Origin: Serpula lacrymans var. lacrymans S7.9
Lineage: Eukaryota > Basidiomycota > Agaricomycetes > Boletales > Serpulaceae
Assembly: GCF_000218685.1 (NCBI RefSeq)
Contig: NW_006763296.1
Coordinates: 672,715-736,714, forward strand
Length of the DNA stretch: 64,000 bases
Direction of reading: 5' to 3'
The notes under the pieces are model-generated. The model saw only the letters and a list, made by a program, of their open reading frames with translations, was not told the DNA's origin and did no database searches. A program made the position numbers and the translations under genes. This document shows, in pieces, positions 1 to 15,324 of the stretch (positions are counted from its first letter, which is position 1; each line of letters begins with the position of its first letter).

Positions 1-384
1 AGGCTGATCGGAGTTTCCATTGCGATCCTTTCGATGAAGGACACCTAGTGGTTTGACAAGGTTGACGACTTTCCCTTCCAGAAGGTGATGCCCAATCACA
101 AGAGTGGGTTTATTCTAATGCATTGGGCGAAACAGGCGGTAAGGGCTAATTTGTTAAACCTTGTTGCAGTTGCGACGTGAAATGAGGTTACTCACCGAGT
201 CGTCCATCTGCAGCTTTCCCACTAGGCGACCATCTCTCTCATTAATTCCTGTGCCCTCTACATCAAGGGAGCCTTGTAATTCGATCAGGAAGAGTTCATC
301 GTGGCCGAGCTTTGCTAGTTGAGGCGGGAGTTTTGGAGAGTCAGAGGTGTCAGAAGGAGAAGGGATCGTTATTGGAATTATCAT
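1..384 (-). CDS. CTF8: Ctf8, subunit of the alternative Ctf18-RFC clamp loader (3' end outside window)
   Basis: Ctf8 with Dcc1 and Ctf18 forms the alternative RFC complex that handles PCNA at forks and supports sister-chromatid cohesion. Two exons are visible: 196-384, starting at an ATG, and 1-114, which runs off the left edge. The 81-nt intron has a GTGAGT donor and a TTAG acceptor. The family core is plain: an N-terminal IIPITIPSPS strand, then LPPQLAKLGHDELFLIELQG, VGKLQ, and after the splice KPTLVIGHHLLEGK and VVNLVKPLGVL. About 100 residues are present, so most of the roughly 120-150-residue family length is seen. It is transcribed in the same direction as the ATG15-like gene upstream of it, about 0.5 kb away. 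The assignment rests on motif recognition; the real C-terminus is not visible. Confidence 0.9.
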
Positions 385-899
385 GTCAAAGTGTTTTGGG
401 GGTATATCTGGAAATGTGCAGAAAATACGGCAATAAAAAGGAGTTTGACACTATCAGTAATTTGGTGAACGCGAATTTCAAGAAAGTGTTTGTCAAGAAG
501 CACATAAATGTGACATACCGCAAAGGTTGTGACGAACCGTGTAGCGTGACTCGCAACAGGGGCTTGCTAAACTTAGGGCTACTTAACTTCCTCCAAACGG
601 TTCACCTAGACGCCTCGACTGACGTTCACAGGGTGATAGCAAGACGAAAAACAATTACAGAAAAATACAGGATCTCATTGATCAGCATGACCCAAAGTCG
701 AAACAAATACTAATACCGTCTGGCTTCTGCAAGCCTATCCACTTGTCCTTTTTCTTTCGATATCTGCCGTGAGTTGCAGGTCTGATTGGGTAACATGTAG
801 TTAAAAAATATACCATGATTTAATATGTACACTCGAATACTTCGACACTATAAGGAATACATATTATATAATAGCATATAGCATCGATTCAGCGATCAT
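385..899. other. intergenic, CTF8 promoter and ATG15 3' flank
   Basis: No coding exon supported. An open frame on the plus strand overlaps the start of CTF8 and lacks family features. The stretch 780-890 is AT-rich and holds the likely 3' untranslated region of the minus-strand lipase gene; the CTF8 promoter should lie just right of 384. Confidence 0.5.
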
Positions 900-2447
900 C
901 TAGGCTGGAAAATCTCCATACTCCCAGCTATAGCAATCCTATACCACGCAATCAATGCCGATGATCCTGTAATGACATTTAGAGACTTACTACACAATCT
1001 GTTTCGGGTTCCGCTATTGGAACCTCTCTTCCAACCTCCTGGCTTGGAAGCCAAGGTTTAGAAAGTAAGTTATCGATTACGCTCACGATACCGTGTGTAC
1101 GAATATCTACGGACCATGTCAGATTAGACACAGTGTCATATACAATAGATTTTCCCAGATGACACCTGAACAGGACCTTTAGTTTAAATAGAGTGCACAT
1201 TATAATCACGAACCGAGTTTCCATCGCATAGCCACTCAAAGCACATGATGAGAGTATACCGTTGCAGGTACCCATTGCGATCGGATCCGCGGTGTGATAT
1301 ACATGAGTAACATGATGTGTCGAGGGCTAAAAAAGCAAAGATAAATTTTCAATACAGGCCATGAAGAAATTGCACAAGAAAACTACCGGCGAGGGCAAAT
1401 GTAGGAGCTGTGATGCCCGCTTTTCTCCTGGTGACTCGAAAGCCACGACGGGGGTTCCAAACGTGACCCCGATCAGAGAAGCAAGAGCACCTCCTAATGA
1501 GTGACCTATTATCCAAATGTTGGATTCAGGATACATGTACGTGAGATTGTTATACAGATTCTATATAAAGAACAAATACCAGCTACACATTAGAAAGTCT
1601 CACTGACACAGATATGAAGATACGTACCGTTCCAATGGGATAAAACAGGCTATCTTCTATCAACGCGGCTTCTAAGCAGTCCTGGTTACATTTCCATCCT
1701 CCACGATAGCATCCACAGACTGTTGTCCATGTCCAATCTATGTGTGCACAACAACAACTGAACAAGAGGTTATCATTTATTTTGTCTTTCTTTGCAGTAG
1801 GTCCCCCGCTACCGAACAGTCCAGCGGATGTACCCTTGATGGACAAAACCACTGTAGAATTATCAGGGGTTGCGAAGACATAACCACGAAAGCCATGGGT
1901 GTCCGGCTCCCATCCGAACTTGTAGTCCTGTGGATATTGATCCGGGCATCGTCAACAGACAGCTAGGCGAGGGATATAGACATATGTTTGAACTCACGTG
2001 TGTCCAATTTCCGCTCAGCTTGTACCAAGCACTATCTTCGGGTGTAACATATGCATTGTTTGTCATTTTGGCAAGCTCTAACAACGTTTTTCTGCTTTCA
2101 ACGTTGGGACCAAGGACCTCCTCTTCGGCCCATAGCAAGTCGGCGGATGGGACGTGCCGTATCGAGCGTATCCTGGCACGAGAATGCGCATCGAATGATG
2201 GTGGTTTATAGGACGTTATACGCTTGGTTTCAACCATAAAAGACTGACGGGCATCATCGAAAGTACTGGCGGGACTTTGAGGAATATCAGAAAACAAAAC
2301 GTCGCCCAAGGAAGATATGGCATGCTGGTGCCTGAGTTCGAGAGATAATTCTGACGTAGGAGAGTGCACAGATGAAGTTTGGGTGTCCTTGTCAAGGAAT
2401 AAGTCCAGCAGCGGGACGAGCAAAGTCGTCAGAGTAAATGGTAGCAT
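900..2447 (-). CDS. ATG15: ATG15-type vacuolar lipase that degrades autophagic bodies
   Basis: Atg15 is a membrane-anchored class 3 lipase/phospholipase that reaches the vacuole by the multivesicular-body route and breaks down the membrane of autophagic bodies. I start it at the ATG at 2447, which gives an immediate hydrophobic segment (LPFTLTTLLVPLLDLFL) serving as signal anchor; the frame opens farther upstream but without an ATG. Landmarks in order: LLELAKMTNNAY and a W-rich stretch, a Cys-rich region (CCCAHIDWTWTTVCGC), the catalytic elbow IGHSLGG with the nucleophile Ser, and the conserved tail TDCVDC followed by WEYGDF and a stop at 900. At least four introns are needed; the last exon is only 39 nt (900-938). 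It is divergent from the DHX35-type gene, with 152 bp between start codons. Confidence 0.9.
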
Positions 2448-2599
2448 GGGGCATACTAGTCCTTGGGCTAGGATCTCAGACAAGAAAGAGGGGAGAACGG
2501 CTGCTGAACATTAATAAGCAGGCGCAAAATGCCGTCATCCGTTGGTGACTACAGACTTATTGGCGCGGTACTAAGACATCGCACTGGTCTTACAGAAAC

Positions 2600-5509
<2,910 letters not shown>

Positions 5510-6044
5510 TCTCGATTGTGTATGTCCATGTGGTTATATCGTTAACTTAATATACGAGAATAGTCCACCCATCCAGGACTAATCCACGGTAGACGAAGGG
5601 GTCTTAGGTCATTCAGTGGTGCGATTCGATTAGAGCATAGGACACAATGTACAAAACCAGCAGTAGCTGTAAGTTGTAGATAGGCCTTTCAGTATTCAAA
5701 ATAGTGCTCCTATTTGGAACCCGAAGACACCGTGGCTGAAACGTGCAGTGTACTATAGCCCATGAAGGGTGTGTGGAGAAACAACTCAAAACTTCATGTA
5801 AGAATAGGGTCCACACTACGAGAATAGATTGTGGAATATATGATATGACTCATCTACAAACCGAAAGTAAGATGTTGGTGAGATACATGAAAATGCAGAG
5901 GACAAGAAAATAGTTCTAAAGTGTGCTGTGATCTAAAACACGGATCCATCCGCTCAAACAGTCAAAAGGCTACTCAGTATACCCATAGAAGCATTAGAGA
6001 AAAAATTACTGTAGGCCACAAAACCCGGTATTTATACATAACGG
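5510..6044. other. intergenic between convergent helicase and trehalase genes
   Basis: The two neighbours face each other, so this holds two 3' untranslated regions. No exon-like frame or repeat is convincing. Confidence 0.5.
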
Positions 6045-8876
6045 TCAATTGGAAGAAAGGGAAAGCGCTTCCATAGCCAAGCCTAGAGGGTCAGTCGCGG
6101 CAGCCGTTGCTTGTGCAGCAGCGATCTCTGCGGTTGCAGCACGACCAAAGAAGACCTCAGGACTAGTACATGCTGAGACTGCACGGCGCATATGCGTCGT
6201 CAAGAACGACAAGCCCACTTGGTATGCAGCTGTTATAAAGCAAGTGAGTGATAGTAAAGAACATAATTTTTGAGAAGGCTTACAGTTCATCCAACCAAAG
6301 CCCTCTCGGGGGACCATTTTGAAGTCGATACCTTGATTACCATATTCCGCATCTACCAGATGGGAAAGCTTGACCGCATCAAACTAAAAAATTATGTGAG
6401 TATATAGATTCAGTTATAATGTGTAAATATTTTACCTTCTCTGGGACCACACCATTGAAATCTACGAAGGCAGTAGTCATCCTATCGAGAAACATCAATC
6501 AGAGGTCCAAAATGCGTCGAGATAAGGTGACGTACATGTACAAAAACCTATAGGACAACCTTTGTGCCTCTTCTAAGTAGCCGTATCGTTCCAGACCGAC
6601 CCATGTCATGATCTGATGAGGAGGCCTAAATATATTCAAAGATTAGATTGCCATGCACATGCACACATCTATGTAAACCCACCATGCATACCTGTGAAAA
6701 CATTCAGTATGTATGCTGTGTATTGGTGAAAGAGAACGTACGGATAATCCCATTGCCGATTTGGGCGGTCTAAGGATATTTTTCCACGAGACTCTTCGGT
6801 ACCTGACACTAATCCACCGAGGACTTCAAACTTCTTCAAAGATTGAGAGCTAAGAACCTATCAGCCATAAACGTAAGACCATAAAAAATCTATCACGTAC
6901 ACAAGTCTCCAGCCTTGCTCTTCACTGGCACACCCAGCCCACAGCGCCCAGAAAGCAGTCACGCTCTCATAAAGACTCTGCTTCTCTTGAACGGTGTCAT
7001 AGTCAAAGTAGAGGCTCTTGCTTTCATTCCACAAGTATTTATCGATCATTGCCTTACGGTGTTCAGCTCTCTCGAACCACTCATCGCTTGTCTGGGCTCT
7101 GCCGGTCGAACGCTCTCGATGGGAGTTAGCGTAAGTCTCAACGGATGGGGGGAAAGGAGAAAGCGGGAAGTCTTCCTCCAGATATAATTCGTCGTCGAAA
7201 ACCTCACGGATAGCAGTCCCTATGTCGACTTCATACTTGTATAGCAGTGCCTGCAAATCAATCGTCCCAAGGTTCGCGCAGCGTTTCTCGAACCGATAGG
7301 TCGTATCATGGCCGGATTCTCGTACAGAACGATCGTGCAAGAAGTACTCGTCAAGCTTGGGCTCCTTGAGAACGCCGTTATTATACTTTTCACTAAACTC
7401 AAGCACGGAAAGACCGTGCTTGTTAGCATATGGCTCGAGAATGTGCGTGAAGTGCGTGGCTTCAGTTTCCGGTGGAATGCCAATACCATCAGGACGATAA
7501 CGAGACAACCCTGTCTTGGGATCTATGCGGGGTTCTGCGACCCAAATAGTGTGATACTCCTTGATGGCAGCTTGTATGGCGCGCTTGAGCCATTGTCGGT
7601 TGGACTCCATATCAGATCTGTCTAACTGATTGTAGATCTGCAGTGCCATATCCGTTAAGAACGGAGGTTGTGTCCTACACAGGTAGTAGCTCCTGCTTCC
7701 GTTCAAGATCTTGCCGTAATGTTTGATCTCAAATATGAAATGCTCAACCATGCCTTTAGCCATTGCCACCTGGCCATCAACCAAAAGTCCCAAACTGATG
7801 AAGTAGGAGTCCCAGTTATAGAGCTAAGGGAAAATAATATATAAGCGCTCCGGGATGGTACTTTGAAAAAGTTGTTAACAAACCTCATTGAACCGAGCAC
7901 CAGGAACAATGAAGGGTATGCCTTTCAATGTGCGGCCACCTTTACCGTCATCGACCTCGTTCATGGCTAATGCCAGAAGACCGGGCTTCGAGTTCAGACT
8001 CCTGACAAAGTGGGGATCGTCATTCTTCTCTGGGAGAACCTGGACATCCAGGTTCATATGTGGCTTGTCCCTGGCTACCTTCCTGTAATACTCGGCCATG
8101 GCCGGCTCACCATAAGGAACATAGATACGGGGCTGGACACGACCTGTACGATTCTTTGGATCCGCGGTGATAATTTCCAACCCGTCTCCATCGATGCGTC
8201 GAGTCAGCGAGTGCCAAAAGGAGTTCTTAATCATCCTGGAGAGGCGGTCCACAGGATTCTCAGTCAGGCGGGCTTCATCAAGAACGATGCGCTTCCGGTT
8301 GTGGTCTCGAGCTAGGGCGAGCTCTTGAAGAAGATTGGATAGCATATATGTCCCCTGGTAAAACAGTGATGTTAGAGGGCACGATCTTATCCCGATTCGA
8401 AAGACAGAAACTAACTCGAATATCGAATGTCTTGAAGCCGTTGCTGGTCGCTGTCCCAAGAGCCATCATCTTTGGGCCAGCATCAGTAATACTGATCTGG
8501 AAGTCCCCATCAGTGTCTTCCTGCTCAAGGACAACACGAATGGTCTCCTCCACGTCGATTAAAAAGCGCCTTGGGCCAGTGACGCTCTTCTCATCATGGG
8601 ACATCCTCCTTGGTCTCAAATGAGAGTCTTCTTCAAATAGTGGAGGACGCTTGGGGTTGTATCCATGAATATGAGACTAAAGTTAAGAGGTAGAGAAAGA
8701 ATTGTTTTAGTAACTTGGCAATACCAAAGTAATGACGACCGCACATGACTATATGTCCTTGAACGAGTGAATGACTCGCCGCCGCCGTAGTACGTGGCTG
8801 CATCGACGTTGACGGGTCGAAGGTCATGCTCGTCGACGAATGCGACGTTCGTTGGGTGGTTGAGAGCGGGAGCCAT
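6045..8876 (-). CDS. NTH1: neutral (cytosolic) trehalase, GH37, Ca2+/PKA-regulated
   Basis: Hydrolyses cytosolic trehalose to glucose after stress or spore germination. The start is the ATG at 8876. The N-terminal regulatory part holds an RRMS site, a consensus PKA target, followed by an EF-hand-like Ca2+ loop [16 protein letters not shown] as in yeast Nth1. The GH37 catalytic part has trehalase signature 1 split by an intron (PGARFNE, then YNWDSYF) and signature 2 QWDYPYGWAP at about 6720-6780. The conserved GFGWMN segment is followed by an intron and the terminal exon, ending with an Ala-rich tail at 6045. There is no signal peptide, which separates it from acid, secreted trehalases. About eight introns are present. 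Regulation by PKA and Ca2+/14-3-3 is inferred from the family. Confidence 0.95.
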
Positions 8877-8894
8877 GGTGGTGGTGGTGGTGGT
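8877..8894. repeat. (GGT)6 microsatellite abutting the trehalase start codon
   Basis: Six GGT units lie directly upstream of the trehalase ATG; on the mRNA strand they read as ACC repeats. If translation began upstream in the same frame they would encode a Thr run. They are most simply 5' untranslated sequence. Confidence 0.9.
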
Positions 8895-9176
8895 CAAGAA
8901 CAAAGAACGTTCCAAAGACGGTTGTTGGAATGTGGGGTAAAGAGACAGTGCAAGTCTGTTCGGAGTACAGCAATTAGCCCAAATTTATGCTAGCGAAGTA
9001 TTTCGGCCCGAAATTAATTCCACCCAAATTTCTGGTGGAAATTACTGCTTTTGTATCGCACGCCCTCAGGTTTGCACTCGTCGTCGACAGCAACAGGCGC
9101 TTGCAGACGCGGGAATACCAGCACCATGAGTCAATTGTGAGTGATTTTGTTCCCACTCTGACGTTCGACGTTTTCA

Positions 9177-9687
9177 ATGTCTACAGTCTTTTCATATGGT
9201 CCTTACGGATACACAGTTTCAGACGTTCGTAACTTGATCACTCACCTTATTTCTCGTCCTGAGGGCTTTGGAGTCTTCGATATGCTTGCTTGAAGAACAC
9301 TTTTGCAATGGACACCAGTAACTGCCAATACAGGCAAGTGCAGAGAAAAACAAGGCTACTTATAATTTCCCCTCCCAGGTTGCGCCCTTATACCCAGGAC
9401 CACGCGGCAAACGAGGGGTTGTACCTGTCAGTGCTTCCCACATCCTTTCTCGTACACGCCTGCTAAGTAACTCATTAAACACTCCGTGCGTCTATCATGC
9501 TCCTCCGCAGAAGTTCTAGAATTACTAATGATTCACTGACGTAGTACGTATTGAGGGTGTTGGCACGGATTACCTGGCTATGGCCCTCTTTTTTGCGAGT
9601 GGAGCGCTGTACTCGCCTTGCTCGCGGAAATATCTTTCCCAGTGGTGTTTTCGTTTTCACAAAACCGGACAGACCAACACAGCATGA
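9177..9687 (+). CDS. unrecognised small multi-exon gene (tentative model)
   Basis: Three pieces look coding. An ATG at 9177 opens MSTVFSYGPYGYTVSDV, with a GTAACT donor possible at 9229. A middle exon ends at 9466 (GKRGVVPVSASHILSRTRLL). A last exon, 9545-9687, reads RIEGVGTDYLAMALFFASGA and ends RFHKTGQTNTA before TGA. The intron 9467-9544 has GTAACT, a TACTAAT-like branch and a TAG acceptor. Joining the first and middle pieces in frame needs acceptor 9397, giving a rather long 169-nt intron, so the left part is uncertain. I do not recognise a family. It is divergent from the trehalase gene, about 300 bp away. Confidence 0.35.
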
Positions 9688-10146
9688 ACACTCACAAATC
9701 AGTGTACTCGTACTCAGGCCCGGGTTCATTCAGGTCCCCGACCCTGCTTCTCAGTACCTACTGAGTGCGGCTCCTCCTGCTCTCATATTAGCATAAGTAT
9801 GCATGGAAGCACGGAAGATACAATGGACAGATAGGAGAAACGTTATTGCACAAATGGCAGTCCTGACGTCAGACGCCAATGTGCTTCTTCACTCAAAGAG
9901 ATCTTATCTTACGGCGCCACGCCTTATCATTCATTATCGCCGCTCTCTTCGTCGGTTCAGCAGGTTGTGGTGCGCAATTCGGACAACTTGGTTCTGATAT
10001 AGGAAATTTAACTGTACAAAAGCGCAATGCACATTTGTTCCCCATATAGGCACTTCTATAGATCTCATCCCTCTCTGATATCAACTGATGCGACCACAAG
10101 TAAAATTTGGGGGGAGAAACTCCATCTATCTTTAGTTCACCGTCTC
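9688..10146. other. intergenic, 3' flank of ATG22
   Basis: Short frames on both strands carry no recognisable domain. A minus-strand frame overlapping the end of ATG22 is simply read-through past its stop codon in another frame. Confidence 0.45.
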
Positions 10147-12726
10147 TCAAGGACTCTCAAATAATTCTCGTCGCGCTTCAGCTTTTACGAAATCATCGCA
10201 CTCAATCCGGCTTTTCTTCACGTCCACCAAATATAAGAAGACGGTACTGATGGTGCCTCTGTGTTGTGTGTGAAAATCAGACTGTGGACACTGATATTGA
10301 AAAAGCAAGAGGACGTACAGTCCAAATAGAAAGGCGAAGGGCATGTTGTTGTTATTGTCGGCGGCCGTTATAATTGCTGAAGATACCAAAGGCCCTATGA
10401 ATGCAGATGTTTTACCTACCTGTTACATACACTCGCTTCAGTACGGTTGCTCGTTCACTGCTCGAGAACGTCATATGGAAGAGCTTACGACGGAGAAGAG
10501 AGCAAAGAAAAGGAACCTGCGCCGTTTATTTAGTCATACGGTAAAGATGGGTCGCCGCGTCACGGAAATTAGACGTACATTTGTGCAAGAGGCGAGACTT
10601 CACTGATCATGGTCTGGCTGTATGCATACCAGGGGCAAACCATTAAACCATAAAAGACCTGGTATAACCTGCAGGCAAGTTGGAGTGAAAACCCTGAAAG
10701 ATTACGGAAGGAACGTTGCCAAACCATATTTCCCATACATGTTTGAATCCGAACTTATTGGTATGAACTCCAATAAGACCCCAGATCGTCAATATCTATG
10801 CAATCGCTGTGTGATAAGATATTGTACCAGGAACATGTAACAATATAACACTTACCAATATCCAGAACACATTGAAGGAAAGCATCTAGTATGCGTGATG
10901 GTGACTTTAAGCCTAAGGGGCCGTCAAAGGGAAAACGCAAACTTGCCGCTTTGGTAGAAATCTTCCATTTCTTCTGAACAATCCAAAACAAACTGATGTG
11001 TAAAGAGGTTTAGCTATACTCAAAATGCTGGAAGATAAACATACTAAATCCCCAAACCTTGCGCTACTATTCCAACAAGCAGAAGAAGAGTCAATTGCAG
11101 TGTAGAGTATGAAACAATACTAGAGGAACGCATTGGTTAGCATATACGGCCAACATAGTAACGCTGATAAATACCTATTTTGTAATGTCCCTATAACTGT
11201 GCTATTTCTTGTATCTTAGGGGATAAACTCAGAACCTCAGCCAATAATGTGCTCACACGGTGGTATTTAGTACGTCGCCCCTTGCAAATAGCATCAGGAA
11301 TTTGTGGGAAACCTAAAAGTTTGACAAATACACGTACATGAGGAAATAAAAGATAAGATACAGAAATGTTTGTTTGAGTTTGAGACATTCGCGAAACGCA
11401 ATATATGTTTGTTTGAATCCAATTGTCAAGAACGAAGTGCCTGGTGGCAGTGCTAGTCCGGGCCTGCGCTTTTCTAAGATAAACCACGGTATTGCACAGA
11501 TCACTACAACCTGTCAGTAGTAGATCCAAAGCTGAGTCGAAAGGGTTACATACACCATACAGCGCCAGAAAATGCGATAAGGACACTGAATGTCTTAGTA
11601 TTGTTTTCTACGCTGTCACCAGCCTTGAGGCCTTTGATAATTCCTACCATGACTGCGAGTACAAGTATTTCGCCAGCAGAGGAAACAGTGAAAGATATGT
11701 TCGACACGCGATTGCGAGCCAGGGATTCGTATGCAGCATGTTCCTCGATGCTGATATATACGAATAAGAGAAATGCAAAGCGCATAAAAGCATACACGCC
11801 GACCTCTTATTTCCTTCTGCAGCTTGCTCTGCGGATTTCTTTACTTCGGGAAGTTGTCGGGCGAGTCCAGGAAATGCTGCTGTCCAGAAAGTTAAAGCAC
11901 CCTATGTCAAGATGTTTGTTTTTATTAAAAAAGAGAAGGTAGAAAAAGCAGAGGTAAATTTACTTGGTAAGTGATCACTGGTTGGTGACGCAAAATATGC
12001 AAGGACAAGGAGGGTGAGTCAGTAGTCGGAGGGCCTCATTGAGAGAACTTACGGCCCAGAATGTACAGGGCCACACCCGCCTGCCATTGGGAAGGGTCCT
12101 CAACGCCTAGCCAGGCAAAAGAAATAGCGATAGCAACCAGAGTGAAAGCAATGGTAATATTGGGTCTAAACGTAAACATAAGCTGGCGAATATTGATACA
12201 GCTAAAGTGCACTCTTAACCTCCACCGACCATAATCTGCCCAGGCTCCGATAGTTAATAACAAAACAGCCTGTATCGCAAAGCTGATTCCATTAGTTAGT
12301 AACACAATTGAGTTGACTGGTAGAATATCTATATCAGAGAGCATTCTATATTGGGGGACCAGGAAAGGCTGACTGTCTCGAATTTGGCCAAGATAAGGGA
12401 GTACACAGCCTGAGTCACTAGTGCAAGCGGAGGTCCAAGCAGGTTGGGTGGGGTCATAGCCAGCCAAGAAAAGTAAATTTTGGAACTGAGACGGTCCAAA
12501 ATTGAAACCAGATAAGCCATTATTCCCCTGTTTACAGATTTATGAGTGGTCTTTATAACGATAAAGGATTATAAAAACATACCACATAATAGAGATAAAA
12601 GGACCACAGCTCAAGTCGAGTTGTAATATATGACTCGGAGTCTTGATCACTTATCTGGCTCAGAGGTTCGTCGGCGGTATCAAGTGCGTCCTTTTCAGCG
12701 CGTTCCTCGAGTGTTTCTCCAGACAT
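10147..12726 (-). CDS. ATG22: ATG22 vacuolar amino-acid effluxer (MFS-like)
   Basis: Atg22 is a multi-pass vacuolar membrane protein that returns amino acids to the cytosol after autophagic breakdown. The start is the ATG at 12726 (MSGETLEERAEKDALD), with an acidic, Ser-rich cytosolic tail. Landmarks after splicing: TRLELWSFYLYYVGNNGLSG, LPYLGQIRDS, NGISFAIQAVLLLTIGAWADYG, a Lys/Glu linker, then the second half with GVHTNKFGFK, VCPWYAYSQTMISEVSP, GKTSAFIGPLVSSAI and MPFAFLFGL. The tail is VDVKKSRIECDDFVKAEARR, stop at 10147. Many short introns (ten or more) divide it, several inside transmembrane helices. It is divergent from MIC60, with 240 bp between start codons. Confidence 0.9.
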
Positions 12727-12966
12727 GGTCGTCAAAAAGATCGAAAAAACCTATCAAGATAGGTCCATAAAAAGATCGGCAGGCGCTCGTTAGCTATGAG
12801 GCTTCCATAATAGTTTTTGATAGGGCATCATATGGGCAAGGCAAAAGCAAAGCCAACCCGGGCATGCCGCACAGTGCTCGCGGCGCGGGAAATATCGGAC
12901 TTTGTGGAATTTGCTACACACTCGACCGTCAAGCTTACCTTTCCACATTATACAGAGCGGGGCCGG

Positions 12967-15156
12967 ATGTATCGTGCCATACCTGTCTCCAGACAGGTTT
13001 CTTCAGCCGCTGGACGGGGATTCGTAAGGGTAAATCGCAGAGTACGTATTTCAGATGTTGTTTCTTAACGCGCCAGCGAACAATTTATCATTTGTATCCA
13101 ATAGCGTTTGGCAAACACTGCACCTACCCCACCCCCAGCTACTGCACCCAAGAAAAAGAGCGTAGTACGGAGGATTCTCTTCTACACTGCTGCAGCTACA
13201 GGGACTTTCTACATCGGCAGTACTTTCGTCGCCTTTGAGAACCAAAGTTACCATGATGTCTTCACGGAAAACGTTCCGCTGGCCCAGGTACTAATGGAAT
13301 ATGCAGAAGCACATAATTGGGACACTCTTACTGTTGAAAATGTGGTTGTTTCTACTGTCGATGGTGTGAAACGCGTGTCCGGCGTCATTCAGAAGCAGTT
13401 GGGAATGGTTGGCTCGCAGGACCCGTCTGAGAAACCAGAAGAGTCATCCGCTGAGAAGTCGCTCGCTGCAAAGGAAAAATCACCTTCCGTGGCCAAAGAG
13501 TCAAAGGAACGAATCAAATCTGCAGCCGCAACCCTAAAGACGACGGTTCAGAAAAACGAAGACAAAGCTCTCGCGGGTGGTGCGAAAGCGGCTGCTATTG
13601 CTAGACACCAGGCTGCACAGTTTGCTAACGAATTAGAGGATCTCATACGGCAAGCGGAAGCTGCCCTGGCTGACAAGCCCATCGATTCCCCACCCGAAGC
13701 TACTACATCTCCTGCTCAGCCTGCTGGTTCTCCTCCAGACATAGCCCCTCTTCGTGCCGACGACGTAGAGGTAGTCGCGCAGGAAGCTTCTTCCGACAAG
13801 AAAATATACGCTGCTGCTCTCCCCATTGGCTTCGAGCCTCCACCCGGTTTCTCTCGTCCCAGTCCGCCGAAGCCTAAATCTGCACCTGCTGTCGCAATCA
13901 CTACTCACGAACCTCTTCCACTTGTAGCCCCCGCTATCTCCGAAGTCAATGTTTCGGAACCAGTGATCACCCAACTGGCTTCCACCATCGATGACCTCGC
14001 CTCTCATCTGAACTCAAACCCTTCAGCGGCGGAGAAGGCAAAAGGTGTACTGGAAAAGGCCAAGTCGGACCTTACAGGACTGGCTAGTCGTATGGAGCAG
14101 TTAAAGGAGGATGAGCGTATCCAGCTCGAGCAGAAATTAGATGAACAAGCAAGAGAATATTCTCTTAAACTTTTAGAGCTGGAAATGGAGGCACAGGATA
14201 AGTTGGACAACCAGGAAGATGGGTTCCGAAAGTTCTTTGATGAAGAACGTTCGAATATTATGCAAGCCTATCGGGAGAAGTTGGATCACGAGCTGAAAAC
14301 CCAGACTGAGCTAATCAATGAGCGGTGAGTAACTGGTGTGTGCTAGAGGTTCCCTCATTTCTAATTGTTACGCGTAGCCTCAAGGAAGAGGTGATAGCTC
14401 AGGGTATTGAGATGCAACGAAGATGGATCCGTGAGATCAAGGTTCGCGTCGAGCAAGAGCGTGGCGGCAGACTAGCTAAACTCGATGAGTTGGCTGCCAA
14501 TATCAAGCGTCTTGAACGCGTTGCTCTCGATAACTCCTCGTATCTTGATGAAAATATCAGGGTTCATGCTGTCTGGACAGCTCTACGTGCTTTGCAAACC
14601 AGTGTCGATTCACCCAACCGAAAACCTTTCCGGGAAGAACTGCGTGTATTACGACATATCGCAGCTGCGAAGGAGGACATTGTCATTACATGTGCTCTTG
14701 ATTCCCTCGAGAAGAGTGATACCCCGGACGTTGGCGTGGAGCCTTTCGCTGATCTCGCGTCGTGGTTCGCGACTAGCGTTGCTCCCCGAGTTACTAGTGT
14801 AGCACTGGTACCTGATCAAAATGCTGGTCTTTTAGCTCATCTTGCTTCGCACCTTTTCGCCTCCTTCCGATTCGAAAGGCATGGTCTGGTAGCTGGCACA
14901 GATGCTCTCAGTGTCTTGGCAAGGGCAGAGTACTACATGAACGAGAAAGACTTGGATAGTGCTGCTCGGGAGCTTAATCAGCTCAAGGGAACGGCAAAGG
15001 TACTTCTGGCCGACTGGCTCGCAGCTGCACGCCGGAGACTGGAAGTACAGCAGGCACTCCAGGTCGGTGCCTCGTACTCCCCGAATAAGATTTTTGCTAA
15101 CTTGTCTTCAGATCGTGCAATCCCAAGCGACTCTTGCTTCTCTACTTGTGATTTAA
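12967..15156 (+). CDS. MIC60: MIC60/mitofilin, core subunit of the MICOS complex
   Basis: Mic60 forms crista junctions in the mitochondrial inner membrane. Exon 1 (12967-13041) encodes a basic presequence, MYRAIPVSRQVSSAAGRGF, ending VNRR. After one intron comes a Pro/Ala linker, a basic KKKSVVRR and the single membrane segment ILFYTAAATGTFYIGSTF. The middle is Ala/Lys/Pro-rich and low complexity, followed by a long coiled coil (about MEQLKEDERIQLEQKLDEQA onward). The mitofilin domain follows a second intron: EEVIAQGIEMQRRWIREIK, EELRVLRHIAAAKED, FRFERHGLVAG, and YYMNEKDLDSAARELNQLKG. A last short exon ends SQATLASLLVI at 15156. Order and length (about 680 residues) are typical. Confidence 0.92.
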
Positions 15157-15324
15157 ATTGGATACATGCGCAATACAATAGATTTCAAACACATAACCTC
15201 TATTATAATACAAGAGTAAGGTATCAAACCCCCGAAGCAAAACCGGCGAGACCTGTGCCTACATGAATCAGTATTTTACTTCTATCTTCAGGTAATATAC
15301 AAAACGTCAACCCATTTCCTGAAA

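Noticed and set aside
2448..2483. Start of ATG15 at 2483
   Set aside because: The codon there is not ATG; the ATG at 2447 places the hydrophobic anchor at the very N-terminus as the family expects.
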